Source: Verrucomicrobiales bacterium (GTDB taxonomy: Bacteria > Verrucomicrobiota > Verrucomicrobiia > Verrucomicrobiales > DEV007). From it: 64,000 nt of DNA. Each line of letters starts with the position of its first letter. Position 1 is the first letter of the stretch. Under the pieces are notes generated by a model that saw only the letters and a list, made by a program, of their open reading frames with translations, was not told where the DNA came from and searched no databases. The translations under genes were made by a program, and so were the position numbers. The stretch spans positions 100,211 through 164,210 of the forward strand of contig JARGPJ010000009.1 of NCBI GenBank assembly GCA_029212615.1. The letters are read 5' to 3'. Of the stretch, positions 43,211 to 52,739 are shown one piece after another.

Positions 43211-44254
43211 TCAGTTAACACTCCACTTTGCGCTCCTCAGCATCACCATTGTGCTGAAGATCTTGTGATTCACACGCTTTTCATTCAGGGAGTCAGTCAA
43301 GTTCTCAATATCACTCTGATACTTGGCCGTATCCGTAAAATAGCCCTGAGGCATCAAATCCGGGATTGAACTTCCCTCTTCGAAGCGGGAACCCGCTTCC
43401 TCGTCGATAGCCACCATCGTTAATCTCACGAGGGGCGGAACCTGCTGACTGTACGAAGCGAAATCAGGATCACTGTCATTTGAGTCAAAACTATAATAGC
43501 GGGCAATCTCGCTGTAGTTGTCATCGCGTCCACCTGAAGAGGACACCGGTGAATCGCGAGGAGAGACAACCAGGGTCAAGATGTTCTTGGCGAGCGGATT
43601 AAGGTGCTCTTCGAAATCAGCGGAATCCCCCACATTGGGAACCGACTGCTTAAACCACTGGGTAAACTCCTGCGGCATCCCCTGTTCGCGCTCGAGGGCG
43701 CCATCCTCGAATACCTGATTGGATTCCGCAGGTGGCCGGAACTCCATCAAACGGAAGCGATAATTCGGCGGGGAATCAATAAACGCGGGCCGGAACCGGG
43801 TATCCGGGCCGTAGGCAACGAAGTAACCACGACCGTTGAAAAGGTTATTAAGATTCCGATAATTCGTACTGAACCCGAGTGGCGCCTGGAAAAAGACGGC
43901 GTGCCCGACCGGAGTCTGATTCCCCGAAACGTCAGTGAGCCTTGCCGCCTCCATCGTTTGAAAGTGCAATTCGGAAGTGCGGTAATACTGATCAAAGATG
44001 CCATCACCATCCTTATCATCGAGATCAAAATAGGTATTCAGAGAGGCCTGACTGATACTTTTACTGATGAGGTCGAAGGCCACCCTCGCCTCCCTGAATT
44101 GACTGATTCGACTCTCAGAATAACGCCAACTCTGCTGAACCTGATCGAGCAGGACAGTCATCATCAGCATGAGGACAGACAGGATACCCATCGCCACCAT
44201 TAACTCGATCAGAGAGAAGCCACGCTTCACTGCTCTAAATTTTAATTTTGTCAT
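43211..44254 (-). CDS. Verru_Chthon cassette protein C (pseudopilin-like)
   Basis: The 347-residue product starts with a prepilin leader and FSLIELMVAMGILSVLMLMMT (about residues 13-33), followed by a coiled coil (SWRYSESRISQFREARVAFDLISKSISQASL). The soluble C-terminal part includes FRLMEFRPPAESNQVF and ends with the stretch INHKIFSTMVMLRSAKW. It has the layout of GspJ-like minor pseudopilins. The order A-B-C-D on one strand, with short gaps of 13 to 19 bases, supports the assignment. Function unknown. Confidence 0.88.
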   Translation of the reverse strand: MTKLKFRAVKRGFSLIELMVAMGILSVLMLMMTVLLDQVQQSWRYSESRISQFREARVAFDLISKSISQASLNTYFDLDDKDGDGIFDQYYRTSELHFQTMEAARLTDVSGNQTPVGHAVFFQAPLGFSTNYRNLNNLFNGRGYFVAYGPDTRFRPAFIDSPPNYRFRLMEFRPPAESNQVFEDGALEREQGMPQEFTQWFKQSVPNVGDSADFEEHLNPLAKNILTLVVSPRDSPVSSSGGRDDNYSEIARYYSFDSNDSDPDFASYSQQVPPLVRLTMVAIDEEAGSRFEEGSSIPDLMPQGYFTDTAKYQSDIENLTDSLNEKRVNHKIFSTMVMLRSAKWSVN

Positions 44255-44267
44255 ATCACTGAATTTC

Positions 44268-44831
44268 CTATTTGCCCATTTTCACCACAGAAGTCTGGTA
44301 ACTGGAGATCAAAGCTTCGTTGTCTTCCAGGTCCCAGTCGAAGCCATCGCCTCTTCCCCCGACCGCAGCGACCTCAATCACGACAAGCCGTATCTCTGAA
44401 TTAACCGTGCCGTCACCGAATCCGATCCCGTCGAAGTTCCCTCCCCCGACAGTCGGAGGCAGGGTATCTCCCGGATTCGGGACCGATATTCTCGCGGAGT
44501 AAATGTGCTCAAACATCCCTTCAGCCGCATCGCCAAGTCCTGTTCCCTTACTGTCCCCCAACTCCTCGCCCTGACCATCGTAATAAACGATCAGCTCGTG
44601 GTATTCATCGTGAATCGTATCAAAATCGACCATCTGAAGCTCATTCAGGATCTGCTGGTGAATCCTGGCTTCGATGGCGGTGTCACCCGCCTCTCTCATC
44701 GTGTTCATCCCCTGGGGAATCATCCCGATGAGCGTGACAAGAGCGACGGCCGCGATCGCCATGGCGATCGTGACCTCAACGAGACTGAAAGCTCGTTCAG
44801 CTCTGGAAGGGAAATCGTTTGAAATTTTCAT
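44268..44831 (-). CDS. Verru_Chthon cassette protein B (pseudopilin-like)
   Basis: The 187-residue product has a prepilin motif AFSLVEVTIAMAIAAVALVTL near the N-terminus (about residues 14-34), followed by IHQQILNELQMVDFDT and a soluble C-terminus that ends in YQTSVVKMGK. It resembles GspI-type minor pseudopilins. It lies between A and C in the cassette. The length and hydrophobic helix fit the B family. Role unknown. Confidence 0.85.
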   Translation of the reverse strand: MKISNDFPSRAERAFSLVEVTIAMAIAAVALVTLIGMIPQGMNTMREAGDTAIEARIHQQILNELQMVDFDTIHDEYHELIVYYDGQGEELGDSKGTGLGDAAEGMFEHIYSARISVPNPGDTLPPTVGGGNFDGIGFGDGTVNSEIRLVVIEVAAVGGRGDGFDWDLEDNEALISSYQTSVVKMGK

Positions 44832-44850
44832 CTTTATTCAAAAATAGCGA

Positions 44851-47800
44851 TCAAGGAGCGAAACGACGGGGGTTAACGACCCTGTATTGATAGAAAAGAT
44901 TCAATCGCTCCGACGGCTCTGTCGCGAAGTCGATCGTAAGAGTCGGATCATTCGGGTCAACAAACCGCTCCACGATGGATGACCCGCGATACTCCGCCTG
45001 AACCGTATCGGTCAGCGGATTCCAGGAGGAATAATCATCATCATCCCGACGGGCCTGCTTCACCACCTGTGCCCGGTAGTGAACCTTAAAGGTATTCGAT
45101 TTTGTGGTTAGGCGTTGCTGGATATTGGTGTAGGGCCTTTCGCGGGAGTTGTCCCCCACCAGCGCGTGATCACTCCAATACTGACCGTTCTCCATCTGAT
45201 CAACCGTCGGGGTATAACTTCCGACACTGAACGGAGCTTGGCCCAGGCGTTCCGCAATCTCCTGTGGAACCAGGTGAATATCACAGATCTCCGTGGATGA
45301 CTTAAAGATATCAGTCCCGTTGTTGAACCGCTCCTTGAACTGCTCCAGCGTATCCGCTTCCACAATCACCGAACGAAGCTTTTTCCCCTGAAGCTCACCA
45401 CCACGGGGGTCGAACTTCCAGTGGTAGCCACGTCCTCGACCGTTGTTATGCTTATAGCTGTGATGCCATTCATTCGGAATGCAGAGCATGTACTCGGAAC
45501 GGAAGACGCCCCGAAGCGCGGTATCGCGGTTAATATGGAGGAAGGGAACGATCTCATAGTTCATGTTCACTTTCCCGGCCGTCGAAAGCGGCTCACTGAT
45601 CGCGTACGGCTCGACCACCGGCATCCAGAACAGGTCCATGATCATATGATCAGGAGGATCCTCGGCACCGGGATGAGTCGTGTAATCACCCCCCACAACA
45701 TTCGGGCGGAAAAGAAGTGTCTGCCACGGCTTCTGGTCAGACAAACCGGTCGGAAGCGACCCGAACATTCCGGGACCGGAGACGAGACGGTTTGGTGAGA
45801 AATAGGCGGCTCCGCCCGATTCAGCAATCTCCGGATCACTGAAGTAGGGAAAGTCACCCGTTTCCCGGATCGTGGACCAATAAGTATCGTCAAGTTCACC
45901 GTCGATCTTGAGACCGAGGGACGTCACATTCCCCTCATCCGGCTTATTGATGTAGGGCCCATCGATCATGAGGCCGGCTCCGTTGTCAAAGTCACCATAC
46001 CGCTGAACCACATCTCCTTTGTCATTACCGGACAAAGGCATTGGAATACGATTTCGATACGGGTTCTGCACCCCACCAAGGCCCCTCAGTTTCGTGATCA
46101 GTAAATATTCATCATTCCCATCGTCTTCGGGGACAAACCCGCCGACAGCATTCCCGACCGAACTGGTGAAGGCATGAGCAACGCGATTACTTCCGTAGTC
46201 ACGATGGGGTTCAAAGAGACCATCCGAGTCATCGATGAACTTCTGAGTCGCCACGAGACGGATATCTCCATGCGGCACGGCAACCGACTGCACGACGTCT
46301 TGAGGGACGATGTATGCGTTCTGGTTATCCCAAACGGCCATCATTCTCGCCATTCGGCCCCGGGGATAGGAAACTCCTTTCGGCCCGAAGCGATTGGCAT
46401 TGATCGTAAAACTGGTGCCACTCCTGGCCTGCGCATGTTTGTCAGCATGAGAAACCGGATTCGCAGGATCTGCAGTCAGACTCGCCATATCCAACATCGA
46501 CATGGAATCCTGATTCATCACATTGTTTGCATTCACCCTCCCCTTCAAGCCCGGGGACATCAGCCCGGACTGAACCGTAAAGCTTGGGAAATCCACTTCG
46601 ATCTCCTGAACGAGTTCATCAAAAGAATCATCCGGAAACGACTCTTCAGTAACAACACCGTCACCGTTGTAGAAGGAGAACGTTACCGAACCCGCATTGA
46701 AACTGAGATCCGGCGGCACAGTCAGTGATCCACCGCTTATCTTGAACGGCACCGTCACGAGATCGTAACGGTAAGCCTGGGCCATATCGACCGCCTCCGA
46801 ACTGCTGACGCGCCCGGTCATTTCGAGGGCGTCCGCGAGATCATCATAGCCACGATCAAGCGGGGTCAGCCGTGAAATCATCGGCGTGATGTAGTTGCCA
46901 CCTCCGCTCGAACTGATCGCATGCAAGCTTCCCTTTGAACCGGGATCCCAACCCGAACTGGCATCCGGGAAGCCATCAACCCCCGAACTCGCCGCCATCG
47001 TAGCGAGGTTATACCAGACATTCAGCTCCCGGTTCTTACCACTTTCACGCCTTTCCTGACGCGCATTCATCGTGTAACCAAATGAGAGCAAGCCGCCCCA
47101 TGCCCGGGCACCTGAAGTTCGCAACGGCTTAGACCAGTTCGTTGCCCAAACATAGGTATCATTCGGACTGGAATCAGCACTCCGTTCAAACCCGATAAAT
47201 TCCACCGCTCCATCGTCGCCATCGAAAGTCATCCCGCTCTCCTTCTTAATTTCAATCTTCATGTCAGGAGTGATCGAGTTCCACCCGATACTTGGACTGA
47301 ACAAATTGAAGACAAAAGATCCCTGCACGAGACGCTCGTCTTCCTCAAGGCGCATCTCCTGCATTTGACCGATGGTAAGAGCACTCCGGGCAGCTTCCGT
47401 AAACTTCTCCTCTCTCCACAATTCCAGGTTCGACGCGTAGTTCTTCGTGGAGTCCAGAAACATGAGTTGCCAGTTCCAGCGATGAGGTTCGCGCGCCGCC
47501 CTGAATTCGGCCTTGTCTTCTAACCATAAATCCCTTAGCCACTGAGGCAGGGTATACGTGAGGAGCTCGGCAGCAGTGGTAGGGTTGTCGTTGATTACCC
47601 GCTGAATTTCAGTCCTCACAGCGTCGGTGATGGGCGGCAGATTATTATATGACACCCCATCAGGGTCGTTCTGATCGGCGCTGTTGGGATTGGCATTGGC
47701 CACCCCCGCAAAGAGCGGGCGGGTGTTATCAGGATCTGTCGGCTCCGCTACAGTCGCCACCACAATACCTGAACTCGCGAGGGTATAGTAGCGGCCCGCC

Positions 47801-49599
47801 CCCTTGTTTCCGTCAATTTCAATCGGCGTGACCTGCCCGTGACCACGGTGCCCCGTCCCCTTCAGAGATTTCTCCCTCGGGTTCGTGTAGGTGATGTGAT
47901 TATCTGTATTCAGCTCAGTGAAGGCATCCTCAAAATCTTCTCCAAAAAGCATGTCATCGTGGAGATTAGTCGTCCGGATGTAATCGAAAAGCATCGTGAG
48001 AAGCCGGTCGACATTGGCATCCCCGTATTTATCAACAAAACTCGCCCCATATCCCGGAACCTCCCGCGAAAGAAGCTCCTTAAGATAGGTGTAGAGCTCC
48101 TGGTTTCTCTCGATGGATTCGTAATCGTAAACGGCACTGTCCGCTTTCTCCCGTTTGAAGATATAATCAAAATCCTTGCTCCCGGAACGACCAACGATCG
48201 AACAATAGTGGATAAGGCGGTCAAAAGCGGTGAGATGCGTTTGATACTTGGGATCATTCTGCTCAGCATTGTAAACCGGCCAGATCGCGACCTTCGGCAA
48301 ATTAAAAACATTCACTTCCGGCGCCCTGCTGTTCGTCGTGATGAAGAACTTCGCCCGCTCCAGGTACTCGCTCAGCTCATCCGGCGGAATCGGATCCCCA
48401 TTCGCGTCCGGAAACTCATGTGGCTCCCGGTCAGAGCGCATCACCATATCATCAAGTGAAGGGAACAGGGGCTCGGAATCTTTCTGAAGTCCATTCTCCT
48501 CGCCCGCACGAATGCGCCCGTTATTCACGAGTGCCCGGGTTCCCGACTCGGATCCACCTCCGACAACGCGTGGAACCACATCAAAAAGCATCTCCATGGC
48601 GTCACGATCGTTCACGATATCAATCACCCCGGGAGCAAGCGCCGGAATTAAGTGGGTCGTGGCGGGGTGCCCCGGATAACGCTGCCACTCATTCTGTGCC
48701 GGCTGATGCCGACCCATGTCCATATCAATCTCACCACCTGCCTTCGGAATATCCCAGGCGAGACCACCGGCATGAGTGTTGAGGTTCAGCTTCGTCGTTT
48801 CATCATCTGTCCAGAAAGCGAAGCGTGCGACGATCGGATTGTCCTCCGCAGGCGTTCCTGAGCCGGATATCGCCTGAAAAGGGTAACCTCCCGCACGGGA
48901 CCCTGTTTCAGAAACCACTCCCAGTGTTCCATCCGCCAACTGATACAGCCAGCGAACCGGCATCGCGACATGCCCGTCAATCGAATTGGCAACCGTGGCC
49001 GCTTTCTCACCAAACGGCCCGCCGGGCACCGCCGTGGAATCAAAAGAGAAGCCCTCAACCCCTCGCGATTCCCCGTTCAACTCCTTAGGCCACTCCGGAA
49101 GTGAAGAGGCGGTGGGATTCACAATCGGATAATAAACTTTTTCACCGCGAATCACCGGCTCATTCAAATCGACAAAAACATCCGGGTTTTCATACCAGGT
49201 GGCCAGGCTCGTGAAGTCATTTTGCAACGAAACCGGGTCGTCGTCCTTCATCAGCTCATCGCTGTACAGCTTATAGATCCCCCGAATGCCACCATTTTTT
49301 GTCCATGTCCGGATCGCGCCCGGCTGCGAAGCCCAGGCATAATCCTCAGTGTCATTCGGATCTGCCGTCGCCTCCCGGATCTGCGCAATCACCATGTTAA
49401 TCGCCTGCTCGGCAATTTGCTGTGCCTGGAGACCATTCGAATACGTGTTCGAAGCCCTGTTTTCACTGGTTGCCAGAGAGAAAAACGTCAGCACAAGGAT
49501 CGTCGTCAACGCCATCACCGTGAGGACAGTCACCAGCGCGATTCCTTTTTTATTCTTCGAAACATTGGCTCCGGGGAAGAGCTTTTGAGGAATTTTCAT
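44851..49599 (-). CDS. Verru_Chthon cassette protein A (large pseudopilin/PilX-like)
   Basis: The 1582-residue product has a basic head (KNKKG) and an N-terminal hydrophobic segment (GIALVTVLTVMALTTILVLTFF, about residues 18-39), like PilX/GspK proteins rather than the classic FSLIE motif. The rest is a huge extracytoplasmic region without obvious repeats, with W-rich and Asp/Asn-rich loops (for example WTDDETTKLNLNTHAGG, a GspK-like segment). In the four-gene cassette, A is the largest. It carries the promoter with a palindrome at 49656-49691. Start at ATG 49599. Role unknown, perhaps a surface adhesion or secretion tip. Confidence 0.9.
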   Translation of the reverse strand: MKIPQKLFPGANVSKNKKGIALVTVLTVMALTTILVLTFFSLATSENRASNTYSNGLQAQQIAEQAINMVIAQIREATADPNDTEDYAWASQPGAIRTWTKNGGIRGIYKLYSDELMKDDDPVSLQNDFTSLATWYENPDVFVDLNEPVIRGEKVYYPIVNPTASSLPEWPKELNGESRGVEGFSFDSTAVPGGPFGEKAATVANSIDGHVAMPVRWLYQLADGTLGVVSETGSRAGGYPFQAISGSGTPAEDNPIVARFAFWTDDETTKLNLNTHAGGLAWDIPKAGGEIDMDMGRHQPAQNEWQRYPGHPATTHLIPALAPGVIDIVNDRDAMEMLFDVVPRVVGGGSESGTRALVNNGRIRAGEENGLQKDSEPLFPSLDDMVMRSDREPHEFPDANGDPIPPDELSEYLERAKFFITTNSRAPEVNVFNLPKVAIWPVYNAEQNDPKYQTHLTAFDRLIHYCSIVGRSGSKDFDYIFKREKADSAVYDYESIERNQELYTYLKELLSREVPGYGASFVDKYGDANVDRLLTMLFDYIRTTNLHDDMLFGEDFEDAFTELNTDNHITYTNPREKSLKGTGHRGHGQVTPIEIDGNKGAGRYYTLASSGIVVATVAEPTDPDNTRPLFAGVANANPNSADQNDPDGVSYNNLPPITDAVRTEIQRVINDNPTTAAELLTYTLPQWLRDLWLEDKAEFRAAREPHRWNWQLMFLDSTKNYASNLELWREEKFTEAARSALTIGQMQEMRLEEDERLVQGSFVFNLFSPSIGWNSITPDMKIEIKKESGMTFDGDDGAVEFIGFERSADSSPNDTYVWATNWSKPLRTSGARAWGGLLSFGYTMNARQERRESGKNRELNVWYNLATMAASSGVDGFPDASSGWDPGSKGSLHAISSSGGGNYITPMISRLTPLDRGYDDLADALEMTGRVSSSEAVDMAQAYRYDLVTVPFKISGGSLTVPPDLSFNAGSVTFSFYNGDGVVTEESFPDDSFDELVQEIEVDFPSFTVQSGLMSPGLKGRVNANNVMNQDSMSMLDMASLTADPANPVSHADKHAQARSGTSFTINANRFGPKGVSYPRGRMARMMAVWDNQNAYIVPQDVVQSVAVPHGDIRLVATQKFIDDSDGLFEPHRDYGSNRVAHAFTSSVGNAVGGFVPEDDGNDEYLLITKLRGLGGVQNPYRNRIPMPLSGNDKGDVVQRYGDFDNGAGLMIDGPYINKPDEGNVTSLGLKIDGELDDTYWSTIRETGDFPYFSDPEIAESGGAAYFSPNRLVSGPGMFGSLPTGLSDQKPWQTLLFRPNVVGGDYTTHPGAEDPPDHMIMDLFWMPVVEPYAISEPLSTAGKVNMNYEIVPFLHINRDTALRGVFRSEYMLCIPNEWHHSYKHNNGRGRGYHWKFDPRGGELQGKKLRSVIVEADTLEQFKERFNNGTDIFKSSTEICDIHLVPQEIAERLGQAPFSVGSYTPTVDQMENGQYWSDHALVGDNSRERPYTNIQQRLTTKSNTFKVHYRAQVVKQARRDDDDYSSWNPLTDTVQAEYRGSSIVERFVDPNDPTLTIDFATEPSERLNLFYQYRVVNPRRFAP

Positions 49600-49655
49600 T
49601 CGTCTTGGGGGTAGAGATTACCAGTAAAGGTCAAACATCAGGTGGATTCCGGAAT

Positions 49656-49691
49656 GTTTTACAATGTAAACTGAACAAAATACAATGACAA
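49656..49691 (-). promoter_or_regulatory. candidate promoter with palindromic operator for the Verru_Chthon cassette
   Basis: On the minus strand TTGTCA (49691-49686), a 17-base spacer and TACATT (49668-49663) fit a sigma-70 promoter (5 of 6 and 4 of 6). The -10 lies in the palindrome TTTACA-A-TGTAAA (49658-49670). The heptamer TACAATG recurs at 49660, 49681 and 49730. A repressor site is likely. Confidence 0.5.
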
Positions 49692-49700
49692 TACAAGACC

Positions 49701-49722
49701 AAAATGCGTTCCCGCGCATTTT
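49701..49722. terminator. hairpin between aroA and the Verru_Chthon cassette
   Basis: AAAATGCG (49701-49708) and CGCATTTT (49715-49722) form an 8-bp stem with a 6-base loop. It lies about 100 bases downstream of the aroA stop, with T residues on either strand at its ends, so it may be the terminator of the tyrA-aroA transcript. The AT-rich ends of the stem make it modest in stability. Confidence 0.4.
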
Positions 49723-49822
49723 TTGCCATTACAATGTATTTACACGACCTGTTTCGACCTTCACAGACGTGAAGACATCAGGAAATCGCGGGAGAGACAA
49801 GAAAAATCGCTAATCCCCGGGA

Positions 49823-51124
49823 TCAACGCCCCATCGCCTGGAGCTGTTCCAGCTCCCGGATAAAGCCGGGATAGGACGTCTCGACGCATTCCACGCCTTT
49901 GATGACGGTCTCCCCTTCGGCAAACAGTCCGGCGATCGCAAACGCCATCGCGATACGGTGATCGCCGAGAGATTCAATCTCCGCTCCTTTGAGCTCCTCG
50001 ACTCCCGTGATCTCCATGCCATCGGCGAATTCCTCAACCGGAACGCCCATGCGTCTGAGATTCTCAGCCACCGCTGAGATGCGATCACTCTCTTTCACCC
50101 GGAGCTCCTGCGCATCCTTAATGATCGTGGTGCCTTCAGCCAGCGCCGCGGCAATCGCGAGAATGGGAATTTCATCAATCAGGGTGGGAATCTCCTCCCC
50201 TCCGATCTCGGTCGCTTTCAAGCGTCCACCGGTGACCTCGATCGAGCCCATCGGCTCACAACCGGATTCGTCGACACGTTCAGTGATCTGCGCCCCCATC
50301 CGGATCATGACGCTGAGTATCCCGATCCGGGTCGGGTTTAAGCCGACCCGATCAATGAGAAGGCGGGCCCCGTCACGGGCCGCGGCGGCAACAATCCAGA
50401 AAGCGGCACTGGAGATATCGCCGGGAACGACGATATCCCGGGACTCAGGCATTTGCCCTCCCCAAATTGAAACGGTATCCCCCTCCCGAATATTCTTCAC
50501 GAGCAGGTAGTTCAGCATACGCTCGGTGTGATCACGCGAGGGATGAGGCTCCGTGACACTCGTCTTTCCGTCCGCCTTGAGAGCAGCCAACATGATGGCA
50601 CTCTTGATCTGGGCGCTCGCGACGGGAGACTGGTACTGAATCGGGGTGAGCTTCTGTCGACCCGTAATCGTAATGGGAGGCGTACAGCGATCGCCCTGCC
50701 CTTTGACCCTTGCCCCCATTTTCTCGAGAGGAAGCGCCACGCGATTCATGGGACGCCGGCAAAGAGAGGCATCGCCCGTCAATTTTGTCTCAAAAGGGCA
50801 CCCCGCAAGAAGGCCCGACATCAAACGCATCGTGGTACCACTGTTCCCACAATCAAGAGTGCGATCAGGAGCCTGGAATTCGCCGCGACAACCGTGAACA
50901 CGGATGTGAGTCCCGTTCTCTCCGAGCACTTCGACCTGCACGCCCATGGCCTCGAGTGCCGTCCTCGTCGCGATGCAGTCTTCACTCGCCAGGAAGCCGG
51001 TGACCTCACAGGGGCCGTTGGAAAGCGCCGAAAACATGAGAGCACGGTGCGAAACGCTCTTATCTCCGGGGACAGAGAGTTCAGCGGAGAAGTCTTTAAC
51101 TTTTTTGACTCGAAGATCGGCCAT
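49823..51124 (-). CDS. aroA: 3-phosphoshikimate 1-carboxyvinyltransferase (EPSP synthase)
   Basis: The 433-residue enzyme makes 5-enolpyruvylshikimate-3-phosphate from shikimate-3-phosphate and PEP in chorismate synthesis. Motifs include PGDKSVSHRALMFSAL (substrate Lys and Ser), LDCGNSGTTMRLMSGLLA (PEP loop), and LRVKESDRI and GDHRIAMAFAI near the C-terminus. The start ATG at 51124 gives MADLRVKKVKDF. An upstream in-frame extension has no conserved sequence. It follows tyrA by 25 bases. The 433 residues match the family. Confidence 0.97.
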   Translation of the reverse strand: MADLRVKKVKDFSAELSVPGDKSVSHRALMFSALSNGPCEVTGFLASEDCIATRTALEAMGVQVEVLGENGTHIRVHGCRGEFQAPDRTLDCGNSGTTMRLMSGLLAGCPFETKLTGDASLCRRPMNRVALPLEKMGARVKGQGDRCTPPITITGRQKLTPIQYQSPVASAQIKSAIMLAALKADGKTSVTEPHPSRDHTERMLNYLLVKNIREGDTVSIWGGQMPESRDIVVPGDISSAAFWIVAAAARDGARLLIDRVGLNPTRIGILSVMIRMGAQITERVDESGCEPMGSIEVTGGRLKATEIGGEEIPTLIDEIPILAIAAALAEGTTIIKDAQELRVKESDRISAVAENLRRMGVPVEEFADGMEITGVEELKGAEIESLGDHRIAMAFAIAGLFAEGETVIKGVECVETSYPGFIRELEQLQAMGR

Positions 51125-51149
51125 GAGGGATAGATGAAAAATTAGCTTT

Positions 51150-51989
51150 TTAAAGCGATTCCCGAAGCTGACGGGCCTCGCACAGAAAGCCGCGTAGTTG
51201 TTCTCTGTCAAGCGTATCAAGCGCTGCTTTCCAGATTTCCAAATCGCGGATCAACTTTCCAAGAGACTCCGAAACGGCCTCGTGATTATCGGAAAGAATA
51301 CCGGACCACATCTCCTCGGGACCGCCGGCGACTCGCGTCGTGTCGCGAAAACCGCCCCCACTGAAATGCGCCGCGTCCCTGTCATCTGTCATCACCGAAC
51401 GAACCAAAGCGGCCGCAATGAGATGCGGGAGATGGCTGATCGAAGCGACAATCGCATCATGACGGGCGGCGCCAATGACCGACACCTGCCCTCCCAGGAG
51501 TTCCCAGAAGAGTTTCAGGGCGGGATCAGGCGTTAAATTCTCTTCCCCGGGGGGCGTTAAAATGATGGAAGCCCCTTCGAAAAGTGACGACTCGGAAAAT
51601 TCCAGCCCGGCATTCTCAGAACCTGCCATGGGGTGACTTCCCCAAAAACGGGCACCCAGCGCCGAAACAAGCGGGGCCACCTCGCGGATCACGGACCCCT
51701 TCACACTTCCGACATCCGTCACCAGTGCCCCGGGATTTAAAGATTCGGCGGAAAATTGCTCCACAACCCGCGCCATCGCCCCGGTGGGCATAGCGAGGAC
51801 AATAAGATCAGCACCTTTGATCGCATCATTAACCTCCGCGAAAACTTCATCGACGACACCGCCCTCTGAGCGAAGCTGATCGCGAACTGCTTCGCGACGT
51901 GCCCAGGCTTGCAGTCTAATTCCCGGAATCTTTGCGCGCGCCGCTTTCAGGAGCGAGCCTCCAATCAGGCCGGGTCCCAGAACAGACAC
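51150..51989 (-). CDS. tyrA: prephenate dehydrogenase (NAD-dependent)
   Basis: The 279-residue product converts prephenate to 4-hydroxyphenylpyruvate in tyrosine synthesis. It begins with a nucleotide-binding motif VLGPGLIGGSLLKA (GxGxxG) and contains VTDVGSVKGSVI, SHPMAGSENAGLEFS and SISHLPHLIAAALV. There is no fused chorismate mutase or ACT domain, so regulation by tyrosine is not evident. GTG at 51989 is used since no ATG lies upstream in frame before the lipoprotein stop. It lies 25 bases before aroA. Confidence 0.93.
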   Translation of the reverse strand: MSVLGPGLIGGSLLKAARAKIPGIRLQAWARREAVRDQLRSEGGVVDEVFAEVNDAIKGADLIVLAMPTGAMARVVEQFSAESLNPGALVTDVGSVKGSVIREVAPLVSALGARFWGSHPMAGSENAGLEFSESSLFEGASIILTPPGEENLTPDPALKLFWELLGGQVSVIGAARHDAIVASISHLPHLIAAALVRSVMTDDRDAAHFSGGGFRDTTRVAGGPEEMWSGILSDNHEAVSESLGKLIRDLEIWKAALDTLDREQLRGFLCEARQLRESL

Positions 51990-52018
51990 GCAGGGAAAGG
52001 GCTTTCCGTCAGCCGTAA

Positions 52019-52573
52019 TCAGGGCACCTTGAAGTAGATTTTTTTACCGGGATTGTTCGGATCCGGGATCTGGACCTGAGTACCCCGCTTGAGCGGCTCA
52101 CCGGTTGGATTTCCGGCAGAATCATATTTCTCGACCGAGATCGGCCCGAGAGAGGAATTGCTGCCGGGCAAAGTCACCACAAGGGGATCACCGGGAACCC
52201 GGTTGGCGAATTGCATTTCGGAACTCGTCGGAGGACCACTCGCTTTCGGAGGCTCAGGCGCAGCAGGAGCTTCAGGAGGTGCCGAAGTCATTGAATCCGT
52301 TGGCTCAAGATCTCTGACGTCGTGTGAACCCGGGGTTGCAGGTGGCGGCGGAGGAACCGGCGCTCCGCTGTCTCCGGCATAGCCAAATCGGCCGCCCGGG
52401 GTTCCGGGGGCGCCCGGTTGCAAAGGCTGCCCGTCCGCCCCGACAGGATACTCGGAAGGAGGAACCTCAGCCGGCGGCATCATGGTCCCGGCGTTATTGC
52501 GAGTCTTGCATGCCACTCCGGAAATCAAAGCAACGACGAGAATTAAGAAAAAACGAATGAGCGAAAGTCTCAT
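52019..52573 (-). CDS. Pro-rich lipoprotein
   Basis: The 184-residue product has a lipoprotein signal peptide with the lipobox SGVAC (cleavage before the Cys, about residue 22), then a Pro/Gly/Ala-rich disordered stretch (PPSEYPVGADGQPLQPGAPG and following) and a C-terminal beta-like part (PLVVTLPGSNSSLGPISVEKYD, then KRGTQVQIPDP). No enzymatic motif. The ATG at 52573 gives the signal peptide. It precedes tyrA on the same strand by 29 bases. Function unknown. Confidence 0.7.
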   Translation of the reverse strand: MRLSLIRFFLILVVALISGVACKTRNNAGTMMPPAEVPPSEYPVGADGQPLQPGAPGTPGGRFGYAGDSGAPVPPPPPATPGSHDVRDLEPTDSMTSAPPEAPAAPEPPKASGPPTSSEMQFANRVPGDPLVVTLPGSNSSLGPISVEKYDSAGNPTGEPLKRGTQVQIPDPNNPGKKIYFKVP

Positions 52574-52672
52574 ATCAAACAAAGCGACAGCAATTAGTTA
52601 AGGGAAATTAGAATCTAATAAAAATTTTATACTTCTCAAGCAGTAAAATACGCTTCTTTTCCCTCAAATCTA

Positions 52673-52706
52673 TAAAAAATCAGGCTTTCGGTCTCCCGAA
52701 AGCCTG
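52673..52706 (-). terminator. intrinsic terminator downstream of the TM-helix repeat protein
   Basis: An 11-bp perfect stem (CAGGCTTTCGG at 52681-52691 with CCGAAAGCCTG at 52696-52706) has a 4-base loop. On the minus strand it is followed by ATTTTTTA, a good T-run. It is 34 bases after the stop of the gene at 52740-53918. Confidence 0.93.
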
Positions 52707-52739
52707 ACTGAGTGTAATTAATTGAAAAAACCGGAGGGC

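Noticed and set aside
47839..48459. 206-residue open frame opposite Verru_Chthon A
   Set aside because: Antisense shadow of a 1582-residue gene with typical codon use on the minus strand.
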